From Sphingomonas sp. PP-CE-3G-477 (GTDB taxonomy: Bacteria > Pseudomonadota > Alphaproteobacteria > Sphingomonadales > Sphingomonadaceae), in contig NZ_QAOF01000001.1 in assembly GCF_003050745.1 (NCBI RefSeq), positions 620,001 through 684,000 of the forward strand: a stretch of 64,000 bases of DNA, read 5' to 3'. The notes beneath the pieces are model-generated. The model searched no databases. It worked only from the letters and a program-made list of their open reading frames with translations, and was not told the origin of the DNA. Both the position numbers and the translations under genes were made by a program. This document shows positions 10,570 to 21,186 of the stretch, one piece after another (the stretch's first letter is position 1; each line of letters opens with the position of its first letter).

Positions 10570-11022
10570 TTACGACAGCGCCGCCTTCACCAGGCCGCTC
10601 GCCTTGCTCATGTCCAGCTCGCTTGCGTGGCGTGCCTTCAGTTCCGCCATCACGCGGCCCATGTCCTTCATGCCGGTCGCGCCGAGCTCTGCCTTGATCG
10701 CCTCGATCGCCGCCGACGTTTCCGCCTCGCTCATCTGCTGGGGGAGGAAGCGTTCGATCACCGCGACCTCGGCCGTCTCCGCATCGGCGAGTTCCTGGCG
10801 GCCACCCTTCGAGAACATCTCGATCGACTCGCGGCGCTGCTTGACCATCTTCTGGAGCACTTCGACCACCAGCGCGTCGTCGCTCTCGGGGGCCTTTCCG
10901 GTCCGCGCCTCGATGTCGCGGTTCTTGATCGCGGCCTGGATCAACGAGATAGCGTTGCGGCTCGTCTTGTCGCCGGCCTTCATGGCGGTCAGCTGCGCTG
11001 CCTTGATGTCGTCGCGAATCAT
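10570..11022 (-). CDS. yqeY: GatB/YqeY domain protein
   Basis: 150 residues starting MIRDDIKAAQLTAMKAGDK. It has the typical YqeY middle IQAAIKNRDIEARTGK, the repeated helical core KQRRESIEMFSKGGRQELAD, and the C-terminal GATGMKDMGRVMAELKAR. YqeY resembles the tail domain of the GatB amidotransferase subunit, which binds tRNA; its own role is unsettled. Family members often sit beside dnaG and rpoD, as here. ATG 11022 is preferred; the frame stays open upstream into the carA promoter gap. Confidence 0.9.
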   Translation of the reverse strand: MIRDDIKAAQLTAMKAGDKTSRNAISLIQAAIKNRDIEARTGKAPESDDALVVEVLQKMVKQRRESIEMFSKGGRQELADAETAEVAVIERFLPQQMSEAETSAAIEAIKAELGATGMKDMGRVMAELKARHASELDMSKASGLVKAALS

Positions 11023-11162
11023 GTACTGGTCTTTCAGGCGGTTCGGGATAGCCCGACGGGATAGCGCGTCCGCCGCCCGTTTAACAGATTGACGCTGCGG
11101 CACGCCGGCCTTAGCGGACACCACTTAGCGACATCGTCAACGTAAAGAGAGTGCCCAGCCTG

Positions 11163-12479
11163 ATGGCCGACACCAATCCTATTGCCATGCCCGCTGGAGC
11201 TACCGGCGTCCTGGTCCTCGCCAATGGCGACGTGATCTGGGGTCGCGGGTTCGGCGCAGAGGGCAGTGCGGTCGGCGAAGTGTGCTTCCACACCGCGATG
11301 ACCGGCTATCAGGAGGTGCTGACCGACCCGTCCTTCGCCGGACAGATGATCTGCTTCACCTTCCCGCACATCGGCAATGTCGGCGCGAACCCCGACGACG
11401 TCGAGGCGGACGACCCGCACGCGCTCGGCATCATCGTCCGCGAGGACGTGACGCAGCCGTCGAGCTTTCGCGCGGTCGAGGGGCTCGATGGCTGGATGAA
11501 GCGGCATGCGCGGATCGGCCTCTCGGGGGTCGACACGCGCGCGCTGACGCGGCGGATCCGGGTGGCGGGCGCGCCTAATGGCGTGATCGCGCATTCGGCG
11601 AGTGGCGAGTTCGACGTGGCCGCGCTGCTGGCGATGGCGCGCGCGTGGCCGGGGCTGGAGGGCATGGACCTCGCCAAGGACGTGTCGACCGAGATGCATT
11701 ATGGCTGGGGTGAGGATGCTCCCGGCGGTGTCTGGAAGCTGGGCTTCGGGTATGGCGACACCGCGCAAGCAGGAGGGCGCGCTTCTGCTCCCCTCCCGCT
11801 TGCGGGAGGGGTCGGGGGAGGGGCTGACCAATCAGCGCCGACCCCGCCTGAGGCCATGCCCTCCCCCAACCCCTCCCGCGATGCGGGAGGGGAGCAGAAG
11901 GCGCGCCCCCACGTCGTCGCGATCGATTATGGCAGCAAGCGCAACATCTTCCGCAACCTCGTCGAGGCAGGCGCGAAAGTCTCGGTCGTCAGCGCCACCG
12001 CCAGTTTCGACGACGTGATGGCGCTCGCCCCCGATGGCATCTTCCTGTCGAACGGCCCCGGCGATCCCGCGGCGACCGCCGACTACGCGGTGCCGGTGAT
12101 CCGCCAGCTGCTGGAGACGGGCAAGCCGCTGTTCGGCATCTGCCTCGGCCACCAGTTGCTCGGCCTCGCGGTCGGCGCGACCACGACCAAGATGTTCCAG
12201 GGCCACCGCGGCGCCAACCACCCGGTCAAGCGCCTGTCCGACGGCGCGGTCGAGATCACCAGCATGAACCACGGTTTCGCAGTCGAGCGCGACAGCCTGC
12301 CGGCCAATGTCCGCGAGACGCATGTGTCGCTGTTCGATGGGTCGAACGCGGGGCTAGAACTGACCGACAAGCCGGCGTTCTCGGTGCAATATCATCCTGA
12401 AGCGAGCCCCGGACCGCAGGACAGCCTATATCTGTTCGAGCGCTTTGTGAGCTCTTTGCGGAATATTGAGGGAAGCTGA
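11163..12479 (+). CDS. carA: Carbamoyl-phosphate synthase small subunit CarA (with repeat-filled linker)
   Basis: 438 residues. It hydrolyses glutamine and passes ammonia to CarB for carbamoyl phosphate, the precursor of arginine and pyrimidines. The N-terminal CarA domain (residues ~8-190: VCFHTAMTGYQEVLTDPSF) is followed by a class I glutaminase domain (HVVAIDYGSKRNIF onward) with nucleophile GICLGHQLLG and the QYHPEASPGP catalytic His/Glu. Between them, at about residues 200-248, the usual short linker is replaced by a Pro/Gly/Ala-rich stretch encoded by an inverted repeat pair in frame. ATG 11163 is chosen over GTG 11151. Confidence 0.96.
   Translation: MADTNPIAMPAGATGVLVLANGDVIWGRGFGAEGSAVGEVCFHTAMTGYQEVLTDPSFAGQMICFTFPHIGNVGANPDDVEADDPHALGIIVREDVTQPSSFRAVEGLDGWMKRHARIGLSGVDTRALTRRIRVAGAPNGVIAHSASGEFDVAALLAMARAWPGLEGMDLAKDVSTEMHYGWGEDAPGGVWKLGFGYGDTAQAGGRASAPLPLAGGVGGGADQSAPTPPEAMPSPNPSRDAGGEQKARPHVVAIDYGSKRNIFRNLVEAGAKVSVVSATASFDDVMALAPDGIFLSNGPGDPAATADYAVPVIRQLLETGKPLFGICLGHQLLGLAVGATTTKMFQGHRGANHPVKRLSDGAVEITSMNHGFAVERDSLPANVRETHVSLFDGSNAGLELTDKPAFSVQYHPEASPGPQDSLYLFERFVSSLRNIEGS
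11783..11899. repeat. Inverted repeat pair inside the carA coding region
   Basis: Copies at 11783-11823 and 11859-11899 are near-exact reverse complements, each with a GCGGGAGGGG palindrome, separated by 35 bases. They belong to the family at 10064-10172 and 10529-10568. The reading frame passes through both copies without a stop. Confidence 0.92.
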
Positions 12480-12482
12480 CCG

Positions 12483-12719
12483 ATGGCAACTGTCCGCGCG
12501 CTTAAAATTTATGAGCCGGAGCGCTCCTCTCCGCAGGGCGACGTGGATGCCTCCATCATATTGCTAGATTTCGAAGGCGAGAAATTCGTTCAGATCGACA
12601 CTTACGGATCGAAAGATCGCAAGTTTGTCGGAAAGCGATCTCAGAGCTTGAGGCTTTCTAAGGAAGCCTTTGAGCAACTTATGAAACTCGGGACCGCGCA
12701 TTTCGCGCAAGGACAATAA
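12483..12719 (+). CDS. Small protein of unknown function between carA and carB
   Basis: 78 residues, soluble, no signal peptide. Visible core: [20 protein letters not shown] followed by [14 protein letters not shown]. It starts three bases after the carA stop, and its TAA overlaps the carB ATG by one base (TAATG), so it is cotranscribed and probably translationally coupled. Codon use is less GC-rich than in carA or carB. I do not recognise a family. The Gly-Lys-x-Ser-Gln segment followed by a helix resembles small proteins of unknown function seen in other genomes, but I cannot name a domain. Confidence 0.75.
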   Translation: MATVRALKIYEPERSSPQGDVDASIILLDFEGEKFVQIDTYGSKDRKFVGKRSQSLRLSKEAFEQLMKLGTAHFAQGQ

Positions 12720-15700
12720 TGCCAAAACGCACCGACATCTCCTCGATCCTCGTCATCGGCGCAGGACCCATTGTCATCGGCCAGGCGTGCGAGTTCGATT
12801 ATTCGGGCACGCAGGCGATCAAGGCGTTGAAGGAGGAGGGCTATCGTATCGTCCTCGTCAATTCGAACCCCGCCACGATCATGACCGATCCCGAGCTGGC
12901 CGACGCGACCTATGTCGAGCCGATCACGCCCGCGATCGTTGCCAAGATCATCGAGAAGGAGCGCCCGGACGCGATCCTGCCGACGATGGGCGGGCAGACC
13001 GCGCTCAATACCGCGCTGGCGCTGTTCCATGACGGTACGCTGGAGAAGTTCGGCGTGACGATGATCGGGGCGGATGCCGATGCGATCGACATGGCGGAGG
13101 ACCGGCTGAAGTTCCGCGATGCGATGGACCGGATCGGGCTGGAAAGCGCGCGCTCGGCGATCGCCCATACTGTCGAGGAAGCGCTCGAAGGCCTTGAGAA
13201 GACGGGGCTTCCGTCGATCATCCGGCCGAGCTTCACGATGGGCGGTTCGGGCGGCGGCATCGCGTATAATCGCGAGGAATTCATTGCGATCGTACGCAAC
13301 GGGCTCGATTTGTCGCCGACCACCGAGGTGCTGATCGAGGAATCGCTGCTCGGCTGGAAAGAATACGAGATGGAGGTGGTGCGCGATCGCAACGACAACG
13401 CGATCATCATCTGTTCGATCGAGAATGTCGATCCGATGGGTGTCCACACCGGCGACTCGATCACCGTCGCGCCGGCGCTGACGCTGACCGACAAGGAATA
13501 CCAGATCATGCGCAACGCATCGATCGCGGTGTTGCGCGAAATCGGTGTCGAAACAGGCGGTTCGAACGTCCAGTTCGCAGTCAATCCGAAGGACGGCCGG
13601 CTGGTCGTCATCGAGATGAACCCGCGGGTTTCGCGCTCGTCCGCGCTGGCGTCGAAGGCTACCGGCTTCCCGATCGCGAAGGTCGCGGCGAAGCTGGCGG
13701 TCGGCTACACGCTCGACGAGATCGAGAACGACATCACCGGCGCCACGCCCGCCGCCTTCGAGCCGACGATCGATTACGTTGTGACGAAAATCCCGCGGTT
13801 TGCGTTCGAGAAGTTCAAGGGCGCATCGAACACGCTCGGCACCGCGATGAAGTCGGTCGGCGAGGTGATGGCGATCGGTCGCAACATCCACGAGTCGATG
13901 CAGAAGGCGTTGCGGGGGCTCGAGACGGGCTTGTCGGGGTTCAACCAGGTCGATCATCTGGTCGGTGCGCCGCGTGCGGAAATCGAGGCGGCGCTGGCTG
14001 TCGCGACGCCGGACCGGTTGCTGGTGGCGGCGCAGGCGCTCCGCGAGGGCTTCACGGTCGCCGAGGTGCACGCGATCGCCAAGTATGATCCGTGGTTCCT
14101 GGAGCGGATCGCCGAGATTATCGCGGCCGAGGCCGAGGTGATGAAGGACGGCCTGCCGATCGACGCGCCCGGCATGCGCCGCCTGAAGAGCATGGGGTTC
14201 AGCGACAAGCGGCTTGCGTGGCTGGCGCTGCAATCCGCCAATCTGCGGGGCATGAACCGCGGGATCGCGCGCGGCTCGGGACTGATTCACGAGGTCGTCA
14301 AGGCGATGACCGGCGGCGTTACCGAGGAGGAGGTGCGCCAGCATCGCCTGAAGCTCGGCGTGCGGCCGGTGTTCAAGCGGATCGATACGTGCGCGGCCGA
14401 ATTCGATGCGAAGACGCCGTATATGTATTCGACCTACGAGGCGCCGAGCTTCGGCGAGCCCGAGAACGAGTCCGAGCCGACCGACCGCAAGAAGATCGTC
14501 ATTCTCGGCGGCGGGCCGAACCGGATCGGGCAGGGGATCGAGTTCGATTATTGCTGCTGCCATGCGTGCTTCGCGCTCGCGGATGCGGGCTATGAGACGA
14601 TCATGGTCAACTGCAACCCGGAGACGGTGTCGACCGATTACGACACGTCGGACCGGCTGTATTTCGAGCCGCTGACCGCCGAGGACGTGCTGGAGATCCT
14701 GCATGTCGAGCAGCAGAACGGCACTTTGGTGGGCGTGATCGTGCAGTTCGGGGGGCAGACGCCGCTTAACCTTGCGCGCGCGCTCGAGGCTGCCGGAATC
14801 CCTATCCTGGGGACGACGCCGGACGCGATCGATCTGGCGGAGGACCGTGAGCGGTTCGCGGCGTTGATCACCAAGCTCGGATTGCTCCAGCCGGCCAATG
14901 GGCTGGCGCGGAGCCGGGACGAGGCGGTCGCGGCGGCGGAACGGATCGGGTATCCGGTGCTGATGCGGCCTTCCTATGTGCTTGGTGGCCGGGCGATGGA
15001 GATCGTCGATACGATCGGGCAGCTCGAGCATTACATCGCGACCGCGGTGCAGGTGTCGGGCGACTCGCCGGTGCTGATCGACCAGTATCTGCGCGATGCG
15101 ATCGAGGTCGATGTCGACGCGATCTGCGATGGGACCGGCGTGGTCGTCGCGGGCGTGTTGCAGCATATCGAGGAGGCGGGCGTCCATTCGGGTGACTCTG
15201 CGTGCTCGATCCCGCCATATTCGCTGTCGGCGGAGATCATCGCCGAGATCGAGCGGCAGACGGTGGCGCTCGCGCATGCCTTGTCGGTGGTCGGCCTGAT
15301 GAACATCCAGTTCGCGGTGAAGGATGGCCTGGTCTACCTAATCGAGGTCAACCCGCGTGCGTCGCGCACCGTGCCGTTCGTCGCCAAGGCGATTGGCGCG
15401 CCCATCGCCAAGATCGCTGCACGCGTCATGGCGGGCGAGAAGCTGATCAATTTGCCGAAGATCGACCGGCATATCGACTATTATGCGGTGAAGGAGGCGG
15501 TGTTCCCCTTCAACAAGTTCCCCGGCGTCGATCCGGTGTTGTCACCGGAAATGAAGTCGACCGGCGAAGTCATGGGAATCGATCCCGATTTCACGATCGC
15601 CTTCGCCAAGGCGCAGCTTGGCGCGGGGACGATCCTGCCGACCAAGGGCAATGTCTTCGTCAGCGTGAAGGACGGCGACAAGGCGATGATCGTCGAGGCG

Positions 15701-16051
15701 GTGAAGGCGCTGGTCGACACCGGCTTCTCGATCGTCGCGACCGGCGGCACCGCGGATCATCTAGCTCGCGCCGGGTTGCCGGTCGAGAAGGTCAACAAGG
15801 TGGCGCAGGGCCGGCCGCATATCGTTGACCGGATCAAGGACGGCGATATCGCGCTGATCTTCAACACCACCGAGGGGTGGCAGAGCCTGAAGGACTCGCA
15901 GCCGATCCGCGCGTCGGCGCTGGGACAACGCATTCCGTACTTCACGACCGCACCCGCTTCGCTCGAAGCGGCGAAGGCGATCGCCAAGCTTTCGACGCAC
16001 AGCCTTGAAGTACGGCCGCTGCAATCCTATTATTCGCAGTCGCACGACTGA
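12719..16051 (+). CDS. carB: Carbamoyl-phosphate synthase large subunit CarB
   Basis: 1110 residues, full length. Two homologous ATP-grasp halves, carboxyphosphate (from [19 protein letters not shown]) and carbamate (from [19 protein letters not shown]), are joined by the oligomerisation domain, with a C-terminal MGS-like allosteric domain ([30 protein letters not shown]). It works with CarA; ammonia tunnels between the subunits. Third gene of carA-X-carB, followed 73 bases later by greA. Confidence 0.98.
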   Translation: MPKRTDISSILVIGAGPIVIGQACEFDYSGTQAIKALKEEGYRIVLVNSNPATIMTDPELADATYVEPITPAIVAKIIEKERPDAILPTMGGQTALNTALALFHDGTLEKFGVTMIGADADAIDMAEDRLKFRDAMDRIGLESARSAIAHTVEEALEGLEKTGLPSIIRPSFTMGGSGGGIAYNREEFIAIVRNGLDLSPTTEVLIEESLLGWKEYEMEVVRDRNDNAIIICSIENVDPMGVHTGDSITVAPALTLTDKEYQIMRNASIAVLREIGVETGGSNVQFAVNPKDGRLVVIEMNPRVSRSSALASKATGFPIAKVAAKLAVGYTLDEIENDITGATPAAFEPTIDYVVTKIPRFAFEKFKGASNTLGTAMKSVGEVMAIGRNIHESMQKALRGLETGLSGFNQVDHLVGAPRAEIEAALAVATPDRLLVAAQALREGFTVAEVHAIAKYDPWFLERIAEIIAAEAEVMKDGLPIDAPGMRRLKSMGFSDKRLAWLALQSANLRGMNRGIARGSGLIHEVVKAMTGGVTEEEVRQHRLKLGVRPVFKRIDTCAAEFDAKTPYMYSTYEAPSFGEPENESEPTDRKKIVILGGGPNRIGQGIEFDYCCCHACFALADAGYETIMVNCNPETVSTDYDTSDRLYFEPLTAEDVLEILHVEQQNGTLVGVIVQFGGQTPLNLARALEAAGIPILGTTPDAIDLAEDRERFAALITKLGLLQPANGLARSRDEAVAAAERIGYPVLMRPSYVLGGRAMEIVDTIGQLEHYIATAVQVSGDSPVLIDQYLRDAIEVDVDAICDGTGVVVAGVLQHIEEAGVHSGDSACSIPPYSLSAEIIAEIERQTVALAHALSVVGLMNIQFAVKDGLVYLIEVNPRASRTVPFVAKAIGAPIAKIAARVMAGEKLINLPKIDRHIDYYAVKEAVFPFNKFPGVDPVLSPEMKSTGEVMGIDPDFTIAFAKAQLGAGTILPTKGNVFVSVKDGDKAMIVEAVKALVDTGFSIVATGGTADHLARAGLPVEKVNKVAQGRPHIVDRIKDGDIALIFNTTEGWQSLKDSQPIRASALGQRIPYFTTAPASLEAAKAIAKLSTHSLEVRPLQSYYSQSHD

Positions 16052-16126
16052 TCCCGACATGAGAATGATGTGTGGGCGGGGCTGGTACAGGGCCTCGCGC
16101 GGGGAAATGGATTTGGGGACGAGATG

Positions 16127-16603
16127 ATGGCGACCGTCGAAAAGATGCCGATGCTGCAGGAAGGCTATGAGACGCTCAGCGCGGATCTGAAGCGCCTGAA
16201 AGCCGAACGTCCGACGATCGTCGACGCGATCGAAGAGGCGCGCGCACACGGCGACCTGAGCGAGAACGCGGAATATCATGCCGCGAAGGAGCGTCAGGGC
16301 CAGGTCGAGGCATCGATCTCGGACATCGAGGACAAGCTGTCGCGTGCGCAGATCATCGATCCGAAGGACCTGTCGGGCGACAAGGTCGTGTTCGGCGCGA
16401 CGGTGACGCTGCTCGACGAGAACGACAAGCCGGTGAAGTATCAGATCGTCGGCCAGACCGAGGCTAACGCGAAGACCGGTCGGATCTCGTACAATTCGCC
16501 GCTGGGTCGCGGGCTGATCGGGCGCAAGCTCGACGAAGAGGTCGAGGTCACGGTGCCGGCCGGCGAGCGGTATTACGTCGTCTCCAAGATCGAGTTCATC
16601 TGA
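16127..16603 (+). CDS. greA: Transcription elongation factor GreA
   Basis: 158 residues, exactly the family length when started at the second of two ATGs (16124 and 16127). The N-terminal coiled coil carries the acidic tip region [17 protein letters not shown] that reaches the polymerase active site to trigger cleavage of backtracked RNA. The C-terminal FKBP-like domain ends [20 protein letters not shown]. GreA commonly follows carB in alphaproteobacteria, as here. Confidence 0.97.
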   Translation: MATVEKMPMLQEGYETLSADLKRLKAERPTIVDAIEEARAHGDLSENAEYHAAKERQGQVEASISDIEDKLSRAQIIDPKDLSGDKVVFGATVTLLDENDKPVKYQIVGQTEANAKTGRISYNSPLGRGLIGRKLDEEVEVTVPAGERYYVVSKIEFI

Positions 16604-16608
16604 GCCTT

Positions 16609-17259
16609 ATGCAATTCTTCGAGACGCGGGCGACGGCGATCATCACGATCGTGACGGTCATCGTCTCGGGATTTTTGGTGCTGAGTGGATCGCTCGGGTA
16701 CTGGGCGGTGAACGCCGGGTTCATCCCTTTGCGGATGACCGATCTCGGTATTCCGAGCGAGCATATGTTCGTCGTGCCGTCTTGGGCGACGCCGCTGACT
16801 GCGACTCTGATCCATGGTGGCTGGGCGCATATCGCGCTGAACCTCGTGATGCTCGTGTATTGCGGGCAGTTCGTCGAGAAAGCGCTGGGGACGGTCGGGT
16901 TGATCGTTCTGTATGTGCTGGGCGCGTATGCGGCGGCGGCGGGGCATTGGGCGTTCGGGCCTGACTCCACCGCGCCTATGATTGGCGCCAGCGGTGCGAT
17001 TTCGGCGGTCGTTGGGGCTTATGCGCTGCTGTATGGCGAGCGGCGGGCGCAGGCGATCGGGCCGGTGCCGGCTGGGGTCGTGCATGTTGTGTGGCTTGCC
17101 GCAGCGTGGATCGGGATCCAGTTGCTGATGGGGCTGGCCGGGTTTGGGGCTTCGGTTGGGGCTAGCGGGCCGATCGCTATTGGCGCGCATATCGGCGGGT
17201 TCTTGGCGGGGCTGGCGCTGGCTCGGCCGCTGTTGCTGTGGCATTACCGCGCGGCTTGA
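16609..17259 (+). CDS. Rhomboid family intramembrane serine protease
   Basis: 216 residues with about six membrane helices. Catalytic motifs: LIHGGWAHIALNLVML (helix 2 region), nucleophile Ser in IGASGAISA (helix 4) and His in GAHIGGFLAGL (helix 6). It cleaves transmembrane substrates within the bilayer; the substrate here is unknown. It starts five bases after greA, so it is likely cotranscribed with it. Confidence 0.92.
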   Translation: MQFFETRATAIITIVTVIVSGFLVLSGSLGYWAVNAGFIPLRMTDLGIPSEHMFVVPSWATPLTATLIHGGWAHIALNLVMLVYCGQFVEKALGTVGLIVLYVLGAYAAAAGHWAFGPDSTAPMIGASGAISAVVGAYALLYGERRAQAIGPVPAGVVHVVWLAAAWIGIQLLMGLAGFGASVGASGPIAIGAHIGGFLAGLALARPLLLWHYRAA

Positions 17260-17299
17260 GCCAGCCAGCTCCTAACTACCGCCACTTGATCCACGCAAA

Positions 17300-17440
17300 C
17301 CCCGTTCGTCCTGAGTAGCTGCTGAGCTTGTCGAAGCGGCGTATCGAAGGATGGGTTGGCGCGCGGGGCCTGTGCTTCGATACGAGCCCTCGATACGCTC
17401 CTTGCGGAGCCTACTCGTTCTCTACTCAGCACGAACGGGG
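17300..17440. repeat. CCCGTTCGTCCTGAG...CAGCACGAACGGG inverted repeat
   Basis: Ends are complementary (CCCCGTTCGT with ACGAACGGGG). Inner arms include CTTGTCGAAGC and GCTTCGATACGAGCCCTCGA. This is the only copy of its type in the window. Confidence 0.7.
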
Positions 17441-17517
17441 GTGGGGAAAGGGCTACTGCTCCAAGTCGCGAACTGGCGAGGCCGCGGGAGCACGTTGCCG
17501 TAGTCCTGCTTGGCGTG

Positions 17518-17582
17518 CCCTCACCCATCGCCGCCTTTGGCGTCTTTCCCTCTCCCCGATGGGAGAGGGACGAGGGGGGTCG
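17518..17582. repeat. CCCTCACCC...TCTCCCCGATGGGAGAGGG element
   Basis: The terminal palindrome CCCTCTCCCCGATGGGAGAGGG is preceded by CCCTCACCC. Related to 24684-24790. Confidence 0.65.
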
Positions 17583-17621
17583 CTTCATGCAAACTTGATC
17601 GTCAGACAGGTACTACAGAAC

Positions 17622-17717
17622 CGTCATCCCCGCGAAGGCGGAGATCCATAGCCTATGTCGTTGCGATCGGTTAGCTACGTCAGCCGGTATGGATTCCCGC
17701 CTTCGCGGGAATGACGG
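17622..17717. repeat. CGTCATCCCCGCGAAGGCGG...GCCTTCGCGGGAATGACGG paired element
   Basis: Arms end CGTCAT and ATGACG, with GGATTCC/GAGATCC flanks inside. Same class as 62154-62248. Confidence 0.8.
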
Positions 17718-17729
17718 CTCAGGAGTAGT

Positions 17730-17957
17730 TCAGGCTACGGTCGCGCCGAGGTTCGGTTCGAGCATGCGGTGCAGGTGCACCACGACGAACTTCATCTCGG
17801 CATCGTCGACGGTACGCTGCGCCGCAGCACGCCAGGCCTTCTCGGCGCTGGCGTAGTCGGGGAATACGCCGACGAACTCGATCTTGCTCAGATCGTTGAA
17901 GTCCAGGGTGCGCGGGTCGCTGACGCGACCGCCGAATACGAGGTGGAGCTTGCTCAT
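17730..17957 (-). CDS. DUF4170 domain protein
   Basis: 75 residues, soluble. It matches the DUF4170 pattern: KLHLVFGGRV at the start, VGVFPDYASAEKAWRAAAQRTVDDA in the middle, and VVVHLHRMLEP at the end. Function unknown; common in alphaproteobacteria. Single gene with a short GC-rich gap to the membrane-stress genes upstream. Confidence 0.85.
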   Translation of the reverse strand: MSKLHLVFGGRVSDPRTLDFNDLSKIEFVGVFPDYASAEKAWRAAAQRTVDDAEMKFVVVHLHRMLEPNLGATVA

Positions 17958-18021
17958 GCGCTTGCTTTCCTAGGGAGGGGGTTGCCGCCTCCCTAGCGTG
18001 TTCGACCCGCGGTTTGAACCC

Positions 18022-18501
18022 TTAGACAGTAGGCTTTTGCGAAACCGCCTTCGCACCTGCAGTACCGGCCGTCGTGACCGCCTTGACGATACCCTCGAGC
18101 AGGCCCTTGGCCTGGTCGCGCGCATTGTCCTTGGTCAGGCCGAGTTCGCCGAGTTCCGAACGACCGGCATCCTTGGCTGCCGCGGTCGCCGCGACGAGCG
18201 TTTCGCTGAGGCGCTTGCCGACGGGGGCGAGCAGTTCCTTCTCGCGCGCCGAACGCGGGAGCAGCGCGCCGGCGAGGGCGCCGACAGCGAGACCGCCGAC
18301 GAGGATGCCGAGCGGGCTGGACTCGAGGTTGTTGACGACGCGCTTGGTCTTCTCGCGCGAGACTTCGAGAACCTCCGAGGCCTTGTCGCCGGCGTCGTGA
18401 TAGACCTTCGATGCGGTCTCGCGGACGGTGTCGAGGCCTTCGCGGAGACGGCTCTCGGTCTCGTGGGCGGCTTCGTTGGCGGTGGTCTTTGCGTCGGTCA
18501 T
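18022..18501 (-). CDS. YqjD/ElaB-like membrane-anchored stress protein
   Basis: 159 residues. A long amphipathic helical N-terminal half (SKVYHDAGDKASEVLEVSRE) precedes a glycine-zipper-like membrane segment (PLGILVGGLAVGALAGALLP), then another charged helix. This layout resembles ElaB/YqjD proteins, which tether ribosomes or other partners to the inner membrane in stationary phase. The family call rests on layout, not on clear sequence identity. ATG 18501 (MTDAKTTANEA) is chosen; upstream codons overlap non-coding sequence. Third downstream neighbour of the 19721 gene. Confidence 0.65.
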   Translation of the reverse strand: MTDAKTTANEAAHETESRLREGLDTVRETASKVYHDAGDKASEVLEVSREKTKRVVNNLESSPLGILVGGLAVGALAGALLPRSAREKELLAPVGKRLSETLVAATAAAKDAGRSELGELGLTKDNARDQAKGLLEGIVKAVTTAGTAGAKAVSQKPTV

Positions 18502-18605
18502 AGAAAGTGTCCTTCTGGTGGCAAGCTGCTCGCCGTTCAATGCAATGAGGGTTCAACGCGAGCCGGGACTTCAAGGTTTCAATATGGTGACCGTGGTCAG
18601 GGCAA

Positions 18606-18878
18606 TCACCGCCCGCGGCGGAAGAGTCCGACGATCCGGTGGCGTGCGAGGAACAGTCCGGCGACCGCGGCGAACCCTGCGGTCGGCCCCGGATTGCGCT
18701 TCACGGTCTCGACGCTGGCGCTGAGCGCGGCGGTGCCCGCATCCGCGACGTCGCGGCTGGCGTTCAGCGCGAGCTTCCGCGGATTGAGGCGGTCCTGCAA
18801 CTGCCCGATCGTCATCATGACGCGCTGGCGGGCGAGGGCCGATTCGATCTCTGCGGCGGCGACTTTGGCGGATGTCAT
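18606..18878 (-). CDS. DUF3618-like small membrane protein
   Basis: 90 residues. The N-terminal helix MTSAKVAAAEIESALARQR then TIGQLQDRLNPRKLAL gives the DUF3618 pattern (Arg-rich helix followed by L-x-x-R-L-x-P). A single hydrophobic segment PTAGFAAVAGLFLAR and a basic end follow. Often found with YqjD/YqjE-type proteins. Its start overlaps the stop of the holin-like gene by four bases (ATGA). Confidence 0.75.
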   Translation of the reverse strand: MTSAKVAAAEIESALARQRVMMTIGQLQDRLNPRKLALNASRDVADAGTAALSASVETVKRNPGPTAGFAAVAGLFLARHRIVGLFRRGR

Positions 18879-19252
18879 GATACGGGCTCGCTCTTCGTCT
18901 GAAGCTTCGACTTGCCGATCATCGCCAGGATCGCCGCCACTGCGAGGACGGCCACCACGACGATGGCGGTCGCCCATCCTGGCCCCACCAGCGTCGCCAC
19001 CGTCAAGATCGCACCGACCAGCAGTGCGATCAGCGCGGCGAGAGCCAGTACGCCAGCGACCGCGAAGAACATCGCGGCCGACTTGTACGCGCTCGCCGTC
19101 TCGCCGAACTTCGCCTTGTAGACAGCGACTTCCGCGGTCGCGAGACTCTTCGTCTCGGTCGCCAGGCGACCGACGATCGACACGAGGCTCTCGTCCTCGC
19201 CGGTCGCGAACGTCAGTGGATCGACCAAGACGTCAGACCTTCGAGTTGGCAT
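18875..19252 (-). CDS. Phage-holin superfamily III (YqjE-like) membrane protein
   Basis: 125 residues. Two adjacent membrane helices (residues ~50-105: FFAVAGVLALAALIALLVG and WATAIVVVAVLAVAAILAM) follow an N-terminal helix with SIVGRLATETKSLATAEVAV. This is the YqjE/Holin-X layout. ATG 19252 overlaps the end of the preceding gene by 20 bases; a TTG at 19228 is an alternative without overlap. Likely an inner-membrane stress protein, not a phage lysis protein, since no phage genes are near. Confidence 0.75.
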   Translation of the reverse strand: MPTRRSDVLVDPLTFATGEDESLVSIVGRLATETKSLATAEVAVYKAKFGETASAYKSAAMFFAVAGVLALAALIALLVGAILTVATLVGPGWATAIVVVAVLAVAAILAMIGKSKLQTKSEPVS

Positions 19253-19721
19253 CGACGCCCGACTGCACCAGTCGCGCGACGACGAAGCCGATGGCCGCTG
19301 CTGCACCCACCGCGATCGCGGGCGATTTCCGCACGAGTTCGCGCGCGTCGTCGAACAGCTCGTCGATGTCCTTCGCCTTCACCTGGTCGGCGAAACCCGA
19401 GACGCTGTCGGCGGCGCTGCGGGCATAGCCGCCATATTGCGAGCCCAGCTTCTCATCGACCTGGCCGGCGGCGTCGGTCAGCAACTGCGCGACCTGCTCC
19501 AGAGCGCCGCTCGCGCGTGCCTTGCCGTCCTCGGCGAAGGTGCGGACCTTGTCGGTCGCCTGCGCGGTGTACTTGTTCGCGCCGTCCTTGATCGCCTGCT
19601 TGGCGTCGCCGGCCTTGGCCGAGACATCGCCGTTATCGATCGTCTTGCTGAGCTCGGTCCCGACCTCGTTCGCGGTCGTTTTCAGGTCGTTGACGGTGTC
19701 GTTTACGCTGGAGTCGGCCAT
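19233..19721 (-). CDS. YqjD/DUF883-like membrane-anchored protein
   Basis: 162 residues. A charged helical region with heptad-like spacing (residues ~5-125) precedes DIDELFDDARELVRKSPAIA and a C-terminal membrane helix (AVGAAAAIGFVVARLVQSGV), the classic ElaB/YqjD end. First gene of a set of four, 19721 down to 18022; the first three overlap, and the fourth (18501) lies 104 bases further on. A candidate EcfG promoter lies 31-55 bases upstream. The start MADSSVNDTVND follows the pattern of related stress proteins. Confidence 0.75.
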   Translation of the reverse strand: MADSSVNDTVNDLKTTANEVGTELSKTIDNGDVSAKAGDAKQAIKDGANKYTAQATDKVRTFAEDGKARASGALEQVAQLLTDAAGQVDEKLGSQYGGYARSAADSVSGFADQVKAKDIDELFDDARELVRKSPAIAVGAAAAIGFVVARLVQSGVDANSKV

Positions 19722-19751
19722 GACGGTCCCTTTCAGAATTGTTACGCCCTC

Positions 19752-19776
19752 AACACCGTCGTTGGAGCACGGTTCC
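19752..19776 (-). promoter_or_regulatory. Candidate EcfG (general stress) promoter for the yqjDE-like genes
   Basis: On the minus strand: GGAAC, 16 bases, TGTT. The alphaproteobacterial EcfG consensus is GGAAC-N16/17-CGTT, so this is one mismatch off. It sits just upstream of the 19721 ATG. The start site is inferred. Confidence 0.5.
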
Positions 19777-19884
19777 CGAACCGTCGCGCGATTGCACGAC
19801 ACTATTCTCGGATGTCCGCGCGATTGCCCGATATGGCGTGAGACGGTAGAGGCGGCGCGAACGACCCGGCACCGGGATTTGTAG

Positions 19885-21177
<1,293 letters not shown>

Positions 21178-21186
21178 TTGCCCATC

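Noticed and set aside
12641..15277. Open frame of 878 codons on the minus strand across carB
   Set aside because: Composition is Arg/His/Leu/Asp-rich with no recognisable domain; it mirrors carB codons in high-GC DNA. carB is full length and certain.
18875..19252. Prophage lysis gene (holin)
   Set aside because: The family name is holin superfamily III, but no endolysin or phage gene is near and the set of genes is the YqjDE stress type.
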